Part shown: one piece after another, positions 6,192 through 12,737 of the stretch
Position numbering within the stretch: position 1 is the stretch's first letter
Layout: every line of letters begins with the position of its first letter
NCBI GenBank assembly: GCA_036636255.1
Contig: JAVWOV010000025.1
Location: 1 to 12,737, forward strand
Source of the DNA: CALVXC01 sp036636255
GTDB taxonomy: Bacteria > Bacillota_I > Bacilli_A > RF39 > UBA660
Direction: 5' to 3'
DNA length: 12,737 bases
Made by a program: the position numbers and the translations under genes
Notes under the pieces: generated by a model
The model's input: only the letters and a program-made list of their open reading frames with translations
The model's database searches: none
Told to the model about the DNA's origin: nothing

Positions 6192-7123
6192 AATCATTTA
6201 CTAGTTTAGTAAAAGATGAAATCAGCCATATAGAAACTGCTTCAACAGAATGCATATCAGAACTATCAGCAATAGTTCGTAACTGCGCAACCATTAAAGA
6301 CGAAATTAAAATTACTACTGAAAATGCAGCCGTAGCACGAAGAATATTTAATTTAATAAAAACATTATATGAAATAAGTGCTAAAATAACTGTTAGAAAA
6401 AGCCCGAATTATCATAGTAAAAATATATATATATTAGAAGTAGGAACTAAAAAAGAAATAATATTAAATGATTTAAGCATAGTAGAAAACAATAAATATT
6501 TAACTATTCCTAAACCATATATCGTTGACGATGAACAATTAACTCAGGCTTATATCCGTGGAATATTTATAGCAACAGGCAGTATAAATGATCCGAAAAA
6601 ATCAAGATATCACCTAGAATTTTTAGTTGATGATAATAATTATGCTAAATGGTTTAGTCAATTATTAAACAAGCTATTACTAAATAGTAAAGTAATCAAA
6701 AGAGATAATAAACATATGATTTACATAAAAGAAGCCGAAAAAATAGGGGACTTTTTAAGAATAATGGGCGCCTATAATGCCATTTTATATTATGAAGATA
6801 TTAGAATTTATCGAGATCATAAAAACATGACAAATAGGTTAAACAACTGTGAACAAGCAAATGTTGATAAAATCATCGAAACATCTTGCAAACAAGTAAA
6901 AGCCATTGAAACAATTAAAAAATATGCTAGTTTAGAATCGTTAAAGGAAAAAGAAAAAATTGTCGCCCAATATCGTTTAAAATACAAAGACGCATCATTA
7001 GTAGAACTTAGTGAAATAATAACGGCAGAAACAAATCAACCCATAACAAAATCGGGATTATATCATCGCTTTAAAAAAATTAATGAGGTAGCAAATAAAG
7101 TAAAGAAAAATAAAAATCAATAA
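6188..7123 (+). CDS. whiA: WhiA, DNA-binding division/chromosome factor
   Basis: WhiA fuses a degenerate LAGLIDADG homing-endonuclease-like fold to a C-terminal helix-turn-helix. In Bacillota it acts in cell division and chromosome segregation; in actinomycetes it is a sporulation regulator. 311 residues, typical length. Visible: N-terminal SFTSLVKDEISHIE, ELSAIVRNCATI (25-36), TENAAVARRIFNLIKTLYE (44-62), AYIRGIFIATGSINDP (121-136) for the second LAGLIDADG-like repeat, GAYNAILYYEDIRI (194-207), NRLNNCEQAN (216-225), and an HTH near 258-300 containing KYKDASLVELSE and SGLYHRFKKI. No nuclease activity is expected. Start is GTG at 6188, 5 nt after GGAG (6179-6182), overlapping the yvcK stop. 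It ends the first operon; crh, which follows in Bacillus, is absent. Confidence 0.95.
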   Translation: MKSFTSLVKDEISHIETASTECISELSAIVRNCATIKDEIKITTENAAVARRIFNLIKTLYEISAKITVRKSPNYHSKNIYILEVGTKKEIILNDLSIVENNKYLTIPKPYIVDDEQLTQAYIRGIFIATGSINDPKKSRYHLEFLVDDNNYAKWFSQLLNKLLLNSKVIKRDNKHMIYIKEAEKIGDFLRIMGAYNAILYYEDIRIYRDHKNMTNRLNNCEQANVDKIIETSCKQVKAIETIKKYASLESLKEKEKIVAQYRLKYKDASLVELSEIITAETNQPITKSGLYHRFKKINEVANKVKKNKNQ

Positions 7124-7136
7124 AAAGAAGATTTTT
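7112..7136 (+). terminator. Weak terminator-like hairpin at the end of whiA
   Basis: AAAAATC (7112-7118) can pair with GATTTTT (7130-7136) across the whiA stop, and the T run of the right arm doubles as the tail. It is nearly all A/T and may be chance; read-through into the next operon is plausible. Confidence 0.25.
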
Positions 7137-7153
7137 AAATATAACCGTTATAG

Positions 7154-7182
7154 TTGTGATATAAAAATAAATATAGTATAAT
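7154..7182 (+). promoter_or_regulatory. Strong sigma-A promoter of the second operon
   Basis: TTGTGA (7154-7159), exactly 17 nt, then consensus TATAAT (7177-7182). Predicted start near 7189, giving a leader of only about 14 nt that carries GAGGTGG (7192-7198) just before the GTG at 7203. A TAACCGTTA motif (7142-7150) lies 3 nt upstream of the -35. This is the best promoter in the window and separates the uvrB-whiA operon from the phosphodiesterase-rlmH operon. Confidence 0.75.
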
Positions 7183-7202
7183 ATTAATATCGAGGTGGAA
7201 AC

Positions 7203-8177
7203 GTGGAGGAAATTTTCAGAAAATTAACAACAATAATAAAAAAAAATGATGAATTTATTTTTATGACACATCGTAATATGGATTTAGATGGATTTGGATC
7301 TGCTTTATGTATGTATTCCATAATAGAATCATTTGGGAAAAAAGGGCATATTTTTATAAACAAAGAAAAAAACAATAAATCAATTGAAAAAGCATTTGTA
7401 AGATTAAAAGAAGGAAAACTTAATATAGAATATATTGATAAAACCAATTATCAGAAATTAATAAAAAAAAATTGTATCTTAATAATTTTAGATATTCATA
7501 AAATTGAAATGTTAGAATATCCGAAAATGTTAGAAAAAATCGACAAAATTATTGTGATAGACCATCATGTAAAAAGTTATAATTATATTAAAAATACCGC
7601 ACTATCATATATTAGTACTAATTATTCTAGTACTAACGAAATGATGACTAATTATTTAAAATACTTAAATAAAACCGTCCCACCATTAATAGCAACTATG
7701 ATGTTATCAGGAATAGAAATAGATACAAATAGTTTTAATGTAAAAACAACCCCCGAAACATATGAAGCGGCATCATTTTTAGTGAAAATGGGAGCAGATA
7801 ATGTAATAAAACAAGAACTATTAAAAGAAAGCAAAGCCGAATTTGTAAGACGACAAGAATTTGTTAAAGATAGCTTTATGATAAATGAAACAATGGCTAT
7901 GTGTATTTTAGATGAAAATATATATGAAAAAAAAGAATTAGCCACCATAGCTGAAGAATTACTACAATTTGACGATATTGAAGCCTCATTTAGTATTGGA
8001 AAAGTAGGGAAGAATCTTATCGGTGTAAGTGCAAGATCAATAAGCAAAATAAACGTAGAAGAGATAATGACCAAAATTGGTGGAGGAGGACACATCAATC
8101 AAGCAGCAGCCGAATTAAAAAACACTACAATTGAAGAAGTAAAAAAAAGCATTTTACAAATTGCTTCCCAATATTAA
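7203..8177 (+). CDS. gdpP: Stand-alone GdpP-type DHH/DHHA1 c-di-AMP phosphodiesterase
   Basis: Predicted cytosolic hydrolase of cyclic di-AMP, acting through a two-metal DHH site. 324 residues align by eye with only the catalytic half of GdpP/YybT (about 655 residues). Visible metal and catalytic motifs: MTHRNMDLDG (His23, Asp27, Asp29), DIHK (Asp97), IDHH (119-122), SGIEIDTNSF (Asp174), and the DHHA1 motifs GVSARS (274-279) and GGGGH (293-297). The two membrane helices, PAS-like domain and degenerate GGDEF of GdpP are missing, and no upstream frame could supply them. SSTNEMMT and the segment around EASFSIGK (260-267) resemble GdpP more than NrnA, and the rplI-dnaB neighbours are the Bacillus GdpP context. 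NrnA or DhhP-like nanoRNase activity remains possible. Start is GTG, 4 nt after GAGGTGG. First gene of the operon; rplI follows after 18 nt. Confidence 0.9.
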   Translation: MEEIFRKLTTIIKKNDEFIFMTHRNMDLDGFGSALCMYSIIESFGKKGHIFINKEKNNKSIEKAFVRLKEGKLNIEYIDKTNYQKLIKKNCILIILDIHKIEMLEYPKMLEKIDKIIVIDHHVKSYNYIKNTALSYISTNYSSTNEMMTNYLKYLNKTVPPLIATMMLSGIEIDTNSFNVKTTPETYEAASFLVKMGADNVIKQELLKESKAEFVRRQEFVKDSFMINETMAMCILDENIYEKKELATIAEELLQFDDIEASFSIGKVGKNLIGVSARSISKINVEEIMTKIGGGGHINQAAAELKNTTIEEVKKSILQIASQY

Positions 8178-8195
8178 AATTAAGGATGGTGGATA

Positions 8196-8642
8196 ATGAA
8201 AGTTATATTTATCAAAGATTTAAAAGGTCAAGGAAAAAAAGGACAAATAATAGAAGTGAAAGATGGTTACGGACAAAATTATTTAATAAAACAAGGATAT
8301 GCCGTAATCGCAACAACCACCAGTCTAAAAATTCTTGAAAAAGAGACTAAAATTAATAAGCAAAAAGAAAAAACTAGAATAGAAGAAGCTATTAAAAGTA
8401 AACAAAAACTAGAAAAAGCTCAAATAGAAATAAAAGTTAAAACAGGTAAAGAAGACAAAGTATTTGGTTCCGTAAGTTCTAAGCAAATTCTAACAGAACT
8501 AAAAAACCAAGGATATAAACTAGATAAGAAAAAAATAATAATAAGTAGTCCCCTAGCAACTATAGGTTGCCATACTGTTGAAATAATTCTTTATAAAGAT
8601 ATAATTGCAACAATAAAAATTAATTTATGTAAAGAAGGATAG
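8196..8642 (+). CDS. rplI: 50S ribosomal protein L9
   Basis: Binds 23S rRNA at the base of the L1 stalk and reaches out from the ribosome, helping fidelity and frame maintenance. 148 residues, normal. Visible: N-terminal domain with VIFIKDLKGQGKKGQIIEVK and the GYGQNYLIKQGYA signature (24-36), a Lys/Glu-rich linker helix (about 45-75), and the C-terminal domain with KVFGSVSSKQI (88-98). Start ATG with AAGGATGGTGG upstream. rpsF, ssb and rpsR, common partners elsewhere, are not here. dnaB follows after 8 nt. Confidence 0.97.
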   Translation: MKVIFIKDLKGQGKKGQIIEVKDGYGQNYLIKQGYAVIATTTSLKILEKETKINKQKEKTRIEEAIKSKQKLEKAQIEIKVKTGKEDKVFGSVSSKQILTELKNQGYKLDKKKIIISSPLATIGCHTVEIILYKDIIATIKINLCKEG

Positions 8643-8650
8643 GTGATTTT

Positions 8651-10003
8651 ATGCCTGATAAAATAATGCCCCATAACGTAGAAGCTGAACAATCAGTAAT
8701 TGGAGCTATGTTTTTATCTAAAATAGCCTTAGAAAAAAGTTTGGAAAATTTAACAAGTGACTTATTTTATCTAGACAGTCATAATAAAATTTTTCAAACA
8801 ATAAATGACTTAGTAGAAAATGGAATTCCCATCGACATAACCACTGTAACGGCAAAATTAAAAGATAAAAAATGGTTAAAAATAATCGGAGATGTTGAAT
8901 ATCTAACAGAAATAATTAATAGTGTTCCATCAGCTAGAAATATCAACGAATATATTAAAATAGTTGATGAAAAAGCAACCCTAAGAAGATTAATTGAAGA
9001 ATCATTAGCAATAGCAAATGCCGGATTTGATACAAGTAATAATTTTAATGAAGTATTAGATAATGCTGAAAAGAAAATATTTAATATAGCTAAAACAAGA
9101 AAAGGAACTGAATTTCGAACAATTCAAGATGTGTTATCTAAAACACAACAAGACTTAGAAAAACTATCAAAAAACAAAGGAGAAATTACCGGTACCGCTA
9201 CCGGTTTTTATGATATTGATAAAATAACATCTGGTCTACACAGCAACGAATTAGTAATCATTGCCTCAAGACCAGCTATGGGAAAAACCGCGTTTGCCCT
9301 TAACATAGCGACAAATATTGCTATTAACAATAATCAAACAGTAGCTATTTTTAATATGGAAATGGGAGCTGAACAATTAGCAACCAGAATGTTATCATCA
9401 GTTGGACAAATAGAAGGAAACAAATTAAAAACTGGTCGTCTAGAACATAATGATTGGAAAAGAATCAACGAAGCAATTAGTCGCTTAGGCGAAGCAAAAA
9501 TGTATATAGACGATACACCGGGAATGACAATTAGTGAAATTCGTGCTAAATGTCGCCGTTTAGCCAGTTCTGATCACGGTCTAGGTATAATAATTATTGA
9601 TTATTTACAATTGATTCAAGGATCAGCGTTATATAGTGGAAATAGACAGCAAGAAGTATCAGAAATTTCCCGATCACTAAAAACACTAGCTATGGAATTA
9701 AGTATTCCTATTATAGCATTATCCCAGTTATCAAGAACAGCTGACAGTCGTGGTAAAGAAGATCGAAGACCAATGCTTAGTGATTTAAGAGAATCAGGAG
9801 CAATTGAACAAGATGCCGACATAGTAGCATTCCTATTTCGCGAAGACTATTATGATAAAGAAGTAGCAATCGACGAAAACACCAGTAAAAGCGAATTTAT
9901 TATTGCAAAACATCGTAACGGACCAACCACCACAATAGATTTAATTTTCAAAAGAAACACTAGTACATTCATTAGTATGGTCAATCAAGAGGCAAATATA
10001 TGA
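8651..10003 (+). CDS. dnaB: Replicative DNA helicase DnaB
   Basis: Hexameric 5'-3' helicase at the replication fork (called dnaC in Bacillus subtilis). 450 residues, standard, with no intein insertion. Visible: N-terminal helical domain starting PHNVEAEQSVIGAMF (7-21), linker to about 175, RecA-like domain with Walker A SRPAMGKTA (206-214), NMEMGAEQL (235-243), Walker B IIIIDYLQLI (313-322), the Q-rich DNA-binding stretch around NRQQEVSEISRSLK (331-344), SQLSR (358-362), LRESGAIEQDAD (379-390), and AKHRNGPT (419-426) with the likely arginine finger Arg422. RBS AGGTG is 5 nt before the ATG. The last 4 nt overlap the M23 gene. A GC-rich hairpin lies inside the coding region at 9188-9205. No DnaI/DnaD-type loader gene is in the window. 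Confidence 0.97.
   Translation: MPDKIMPHNVEAEQSVIGAMFLSKIALEKSLENLTSDLFYLDSHNKIFQTINDLVENGIPIDITTVTAKLKDKKWLKIIGDVEYLTEIINSVPSARNINEYIKIVDEKATLRRLIEESLAIANAGFDTSNNFNEVLDNAEKKIFNIAKTRKGTEFRTIQDVLSKTQQDLEKLSKNKGEITGTATGFYDIDKITSGLHSNELVIIASRPAMGKTAFALNIATNIAINNNQTVAIFNMEMGAEQLATRMLSSVGQIEGNKLKTGRLEHNDWKRINEAISRLGEAKMYIDDTPGMTISEIRAKCRRLASSDHGLGIIIIDYLQLIQGSALYSGNRQQEVSEISRSLKTLAMELSIPIIALSQLSRTADSRGKEDRRPMLSDLRESGAIEQDADIVAFLFREDYYDKEVAIDENTSKSEFIIAKHRNGPTTTIDLIFKRNTSTFISMVNQEANI
9188..9209 (+). repeat. Perfect GC-rich inverted repeat plus T run inside dnaB
   Basis: ACCGGTA (9188-9194), loop CCGC, TACCGGT (9199-9205), then T to 9209. It encodes the linker residues TGTATG (181-186). In a genome with few G/C this is a striking terminator-shaped element within a gene; it may be only a by-product of the repeated TG codons. 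Confidence 0.5.
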
Positions 10004-11457
10004 AAAAAATAGGAATTTTAATTTTAATTATAATAGGAAGTATATCAATAATAATTTTAGGATTTAATTATAAAGTAGCACAGCAACCAAATACCTATTA
10101 TAAAGTTTATTTAGATAGAGAAATCATCGGCGTAATTGATTCAAAACAAAAATTAGAAAACTATATTGACAAACAAGGTAAACATATTAAAGAAAAATTT
10201 CATGTTAATAAAGTTTATGCACCTAATGGACTACAAATAAAAAAAATAAACACTTACGAAAAAAAAACAGATAAAGTAGATAAAGTATACAAACTTATTC
10301 ATGAAAAAAAACCTTTTACTATCAAGGGATATCAATTCACATTAGTAAAAGGTAATAAAAAACAAACAATATATACTTTATCAAAAAAAACTTTTAATGA
10401 ATCAATAAAAACTATTATTAAACTATATGTCGGTAAAAAAGAATATAGTAATTATATTAATAAAAATCAATCCGAAATAGAAACAACCGGAACCATTATA
10501 AAAAACATATATATTGATGAAGATATAACAATAAAACGAAAACAAATACCCGTCGAAAAAAAAGTATATACTAAAGTAGATGACTTATCTCAATACATGT
10601 TATATGGAGATAAAATTGAAAAAAGTTCATATACAATTAAAACAGGAGATACTATTGGACAAGTAGCATTCAATAATAAAATAAGTGCAGAAGAGTTTTT
10701 AATCTCTAACAAACAATTCACTAGCTCGACCAATTTACTATTTGCTGGTCAAGAAGTAAGCATCGTAAAAACTAATCCCCAAATAAATGTAGTAGTTGAA
10801 GAGTTTACTGTTAAAGACGTCGTAAATAATTATCAAACAGAAGAAAAATTTGATAGTTCTCGAATTGAAGGCGATGATGAATTAATACAAAAAGGCACTA
10901 ATGGATTAGAACGTGTAACCCAAAATGTAAAAAAATCAAATCGAGAAATTTTATATGTTGATCCTGTAAGTAAACAAGAAATAGAACCAACCATTAATGA
11001 GATTATAATAAGAGGTGACAAAATAATACCAACAGTCGGAAGTTTAACCAATTGGGCATGGCCAACAGCAAGTGGTTATACTATATCATCTGATTATAGT
11101 TATCGTATTAGTCCCATGACCGGAGGTCGTGAATTACATGATGGAATCGATATTTCGGGAACAGGATACGGCTCACCAATATATGCTGCCAATAACGGTG
11201 TCATAGTACAATTAGGTTTTCAATCAATGAACGGTAATTATATAACTATCAATCATAATAACGGCTATTATACAATTTACGCACATATGTCATCCTTTAA
11301 TACAACCAAAGGAGCAACAGTTGCTAAAGGCCAAATAATAGGATATATAGGCAGCACAGGCGCATCGACTGGACCCCATTTGCATTTTGGCGTTGCCAAA
11401 AACGGTATACCTTACTATGGTGGTTACATGGTAAGCCCATGGGTACTATTTAAATGA
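10000..11457 (+). CDS. Membrane-anchored LysM-G5-M23 peptidoglycan endopeptidase
   Basis: Predicted extracytoplasmic zinc endopeptidase that cuts peptidoglycan peptide bridges. 485 residues: N-terminal signal anchor (about 4-22, no lipobox or obvious cleavage site), a Lys-rich uncharacterised region (30-200), a LysM domain for glycan binding (about 210-256, YTIKTGDTIGQVAF), a G5-type domain (about 260-342), and an M23/LytM peptidase domain (about 352-485). Zinc and catalytic residues are all present: His380 and Asp384 in LHDGID, His429 in YAHM, His460 and His462 in HLHF. RBS AAGAGG lies 7 nt before the ATG, which overlaps the dnaB stop. It stands where walRK and yycHI would sit in Bacillus, directly before walJ, suggesting a wall-remodelling role tied to growth. 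The exact bond cut cannot be read from sequence. Confidence 0.93.
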   Translation: MKKIGILILIIIGSISIIILGFNYKVAQQPNTYYKVYLDREIIGVIDSKQKLENYIDKQGKHIKEKFHVNKVYAPNGLQIKKINTYEKKTDKVDKVYKLIHEKKPFTIKGYQFTLVKGNKKQTIYTLSKKTFNESIKTIIKLYVGKKEYSNYINKNQSEIETTGTIIKNIYIDEDITIKRKQIPVEKKVYTKVDDLSQYMLYGDKIEKSSYTIKTGDTIGQVAFNNKISAEEFLISNKQFTSSTNLLFAGQEVSIVKTNPQINVVVEEFTVKDVVNNYQTEEKFDSSRIEGDDELIQKGTNGLERVTQNVKKSNREILYVDPVSKQEIEPTINEIIIRGDKIIPTVGSLTNWAWPTASGYTISSDYSYRISPMTGGRELHDGIDISGTGYGSPIYAANNGVIVQLGFQSMNGNYITINHNNGYYTIYAHMSSFNTTKGATVAKGQIIGYIGSTGASTGPHLHFGVAKNGIPYYGGYMVSPWVLFK

Positions 11458-12212
11458 AAATATGTTCATTAGCAAGCGGAAGTAAGGGCAACACAACATA
11501 CATTGCCACCGATAAAACCAACATATTAATTGACTTGGGAGTTAGCTGCTTATATACAGAGAAAAAATTAAAAGAAATAGACGTAAATCCTAAAGATATA
11601 ATTGGTATTTTAATAACCCATACCCATATAGACCATATAAGTGGGCTTAAAGTATTTATAAAAAAATATAATCCAACTATTTATTTGACAAAAAAAATGC
11701 ATCAAGAAATAAGTAAAATAATTAAAATAGATAAATATCAATATATTGAAAAAAGGTTTACTGTTGGTAATTTAACAGTAGACGTAATAAAAACATCACA
11801 CGATGTTAGTGATTCAAACGGTTATATCATAAATAATAATGATAAATCAATTGTATATATAACGGATACAGGCTATATAAATAGAAAATATCATTCTATA
11901 ATGAAAAACAGACAAGTATATATTATGGAAAGTAATCATGATATAAACATGTTAATGAATGGAACTTACCCATATGCCATTAAACACCGTATTTCTGGAT
12001 TTGAAGGCCATTTATCAAATAAGGAATGCTCTGATTATTTAAAAAAATTAGTTGGTGACAAAACAACAACCATTATATTAGCTCATTTAAGCGATGAAAA
12101 TAATAACTATGATTTAGCACTTAACACTACTAAAGAAGCCTTAAAAAATAACCATATAAAGAAAATAATTATCGCCAAACAAAAAGAAAAAACGGAAGTT
12201 ATTCAAATATGA
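11454..12212 (+). CDS. walJ: WalJ/YycJ family metallo-beta-lactamase-fold hydrolase
   Basis: Metallo-hydrolase of the YycJ/WalJ family. In Bacillus and streptococci it is encoded with the WalRK cell-wall two-component system and influences cell division and DNA replication control; 5'-exonuclease activity has been proposed for the family. 252 residues (Bacillus about 264). Visible: N-terminal SLASGSKGNTTYI (5-17), metal motif THTHIDH (55-61: His56, His58, Asp60, His61), SHD (His116), TDTG (Asp138), GHLSN (185-189), and AHLSDENN (210-217, His211). The ATG overlaps the M23 stop and has only a weak GGG upstream, so translation is probably coupled. walR, walK, yycH and yycI are not in the window, so the gene survives apart from its namesake regulators here. 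Confidence 0.93.
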   Translation: MKICSLASGSKGNTTYIATDKTNILIDLGVSCLYTEKKLKEIDVNPKDIIGILITHTHIDHISGLKVFIKKYNPTIYLTKKMHQEISKIIKIDKYQYIEKRFTVGNLTVDVIKTSHDVSDSNGYIINNNDKSIVYITDTGYINRKYHSIMKNRQVYIMESNHDINMLMNGTYPYAIKHRISGFEGHLSNKECSDYLKKLVGDKTTTIILAHLSDENNNYDLALNTTKEALKNNHIKKIIIAKQKEKTEVIQI

Positions 12213-12664
12213 TAACAATAATATGTGTAGGAAACATCAAAGAAAACTATTTAAGAGAAGCCATCAAAGATTATGAAAAAAGAATAAAAAAGTTTCATAA
12301 AATAAAAATAATTGAAATACCAGACTACCCAAACACCAATAAAGAAATTATTTTAACAAAAGAAAAAGATAAAATAATTAGCAATTTAAAACCGAAAGAT
12401 TATATTATAACTCTAGAAATAGAAGGTAATCAAACTACTTCCCTAGAATTATCAAAAAAAATAAATAATTTATTTAATTATCATTCTAATATAGTATTTA
12501 TAATTGGAGGTTCACATGGTTTACATCAAGAAATTAAAAAAAAATCAAACTATAAACTATCGTTTTCACCATTAACATTTCCCCATCAACTGTTTAGAAT
12601 AATTTTATTAGAACAACTTTATCGTATATTTAAAATAATTCATAATGAAACATATCACAAATAA
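12209..12664 (+). CDS. rlmH: 23S rRNA (pseudouridine1915-N3)-methyltransferase RlmH
   Basis: SPOUT-class methyltransferase that methylates pseudouridine 1915 in helix 69 of 23S rRNA in the assembled ribosome, using S-adenosylmethionine. 151 residues (typical 155-159). Visible: VGNIKENYL (7-15), ALDxxG-equivalent TLEIEG (68-73), IIGGSHGL (98-105) of the SAM-binding trefoil knot, LTFPHQLFRIILLEQLYR (122-139), and the conserved C-terminal YHK. The ATG overlaps the walJ stop by 4 nt, with GGAAG 10 nt upstream. It ends the visible operon; a hairpin and the start of another gene follow within 50 nt. walJ-rlmH proximity is also seen in Bacillus. Confidence 0.96.
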   Translation: MITIICVGNIKENYLREAIKDYEKRIKKFHKIKIIEIPDYPNTNKEIILTKEKDKIISNLKPKDYIITLEIEGNQTTSLELSKKINNLFNYHSNIVFIIGGSHGLHQEIKKKSNYKLSFSPLTFPHQLFRIILLEQLYRIFKIIHNETYHK

Positions 12665-12676
12665 TGTATAAATATC

Positions 12677-12714
12677 AAAAAAAACACCCATTATTTATTA
12701 GGAGGTGTTTTTTT
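12677..12714 (+). terminator. Hairpin with T run that masks the next ribosome binding site
   Basis: A7-CACC (12678-12688) pairs with GGTG-T7 (12704-12714), 11 bp with a 15-nt loop (12689-12703). It has the shape of a rho-independent terminator for rlmH, but its right arm contains half of AGGAGGTG and the first two bases of the TTG start of the next gene. It may act as terminator, attenuator or translation block. Confidence 0.5.
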
Positions 12715-12737
12715 GAAAAAAATAATCATAATTATAT
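12713..12737 (+). CDS. Start of an unidentified gene, probably exported or membrane protein
   Basis: TTG at 12713 lies 7 nt after a near-perfect Shine-Dalgarno AGGAGG (12700-12705). Eight codons are visible before the right edge: Met-Lys-Lys-Ile-Ile-Ile-Ile-Ile. Two Lys then a hydrophobic run is the classic beginning of a signal peptide or membrane anchor. The family cannot be told from this much. Confidence 0.5.

Noticed and set aside
6188..7123. Homing endonuclease or mobile intron
   Set aside because: The LAGLIDADG-like fold is the normal N-terminal domain of WhiA; gene context and the C-terminal HTH confirm WhiA.
7652..8098. Long open frame of 148 codons on the minus strand
   Set aside because: It lies wholly opposite the conserved DHH/DHHA1 coding sequence, has no ribosome binding site, and its Ser/Ile/Phe-rich product is what antisense of this gene would give.
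8651..10003. Intein in dnaB, a common insertion site
   Set aside because: The protein is 450 residues with continuous motifs; no insertion is present at Walker A or elsewhere.
1..12737. Mycoplasma/Spiroplasma code with TGA as Trp
   Set aside because: lgt, yvcK, dnaB, the M23 gene and walJ all end at TGA at normal family length, and Trp is encoded by TGG throughout.
1..12737. CRISPR arrays, tRNA/rRNA genes, insertion sequences
   Set aside because: No regularly spaced direct repeats, no cloverleaf or rRNA-like conserved segments and no recognisable transposase or terminal inverted repeats were seen by eye.

Overview
The window is a compact, very AT-rich bacterial segment (about a quarter G+C by eye) with every confident gene on the + strand. 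Family content and gene order point to Bacillota, class Bacilli: lgt-trxB-yvcK-whiA, then a GdpP-type phosphodiesterase-rplI-dnaB, then walJ-rlmH. Five genes end in TGA where the protein reaches its normal family C-terminus, and Trp is written TGG, so the standard code is used and a Mycoplasma/Spiroplasma-type code (TGA = Trp) is unlikely. The extreme AT content, tight packing, five 4-nt gene overlaps and the loss of usual neighbours suggest a reduced, probably host-associated lineage of the RF39/Erysipelotrichales type. That lineage call is inference. A secreted LysM-G5-M23 peptidoglycan hydrolase suggests a cell wall.

Layout. 1-440: a short reading frame cut by the left edge, then a monocistronic 45-residue rubredoxin, preceded by a perfect inverted repeat over its putative promoter and followed by a rho-independent terminator. 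440-1363: about 0.9 kb of very AT-rich sequence without an intact gene. Its last part (1094-1346) reads as a frameshifted remnant that resembles an HPr/Crh-like protein by eye, followed by a terminator. 1386-1590: an extended -10 promoter whose -35 lies in that terminator's T run, and a structured leader of about 160 nt. 1591-7123: first operon, uvrB-lgt-trxB-yvcK-whiA. 7154-7182: a strong sigma-A-type promoter. 7203-12664: second operon, c-di-AMP phosphodiesterase-rplI-dnaB-M23 peptidase-walJ-rlmH. 12677-12737: a hairpin that buries the ribosome binding site and TTG start of one more gene running off the right edge.

How the genes fit together. The first operon joins DNA repair (UvrB), lipoprotein maturation (Lgt), redox (TrxB), control of carbon flux to the envelope (YvcK) and a cell-division/chromosome factor (WhiA). 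The second joins second-messenger turnover, ribosome assembly and maturation (L9, RlmH), the replicative helicase and cell-wall remodelling (M23 peptidase, WalJ). All are housekeeping families. I see no mobile element, CRISPR array, tRNA or rRNA, and no clear new multi-gene system.

The points most worth a second look are a GdpP-type phosphodiesterase reduced to its catalytic half, a TrxB with a degraded NADPH motif, the HPr-like remnant, the rubredoxin palindrome, the uvrB leader and the RBS-masking hairpin at the right edge.
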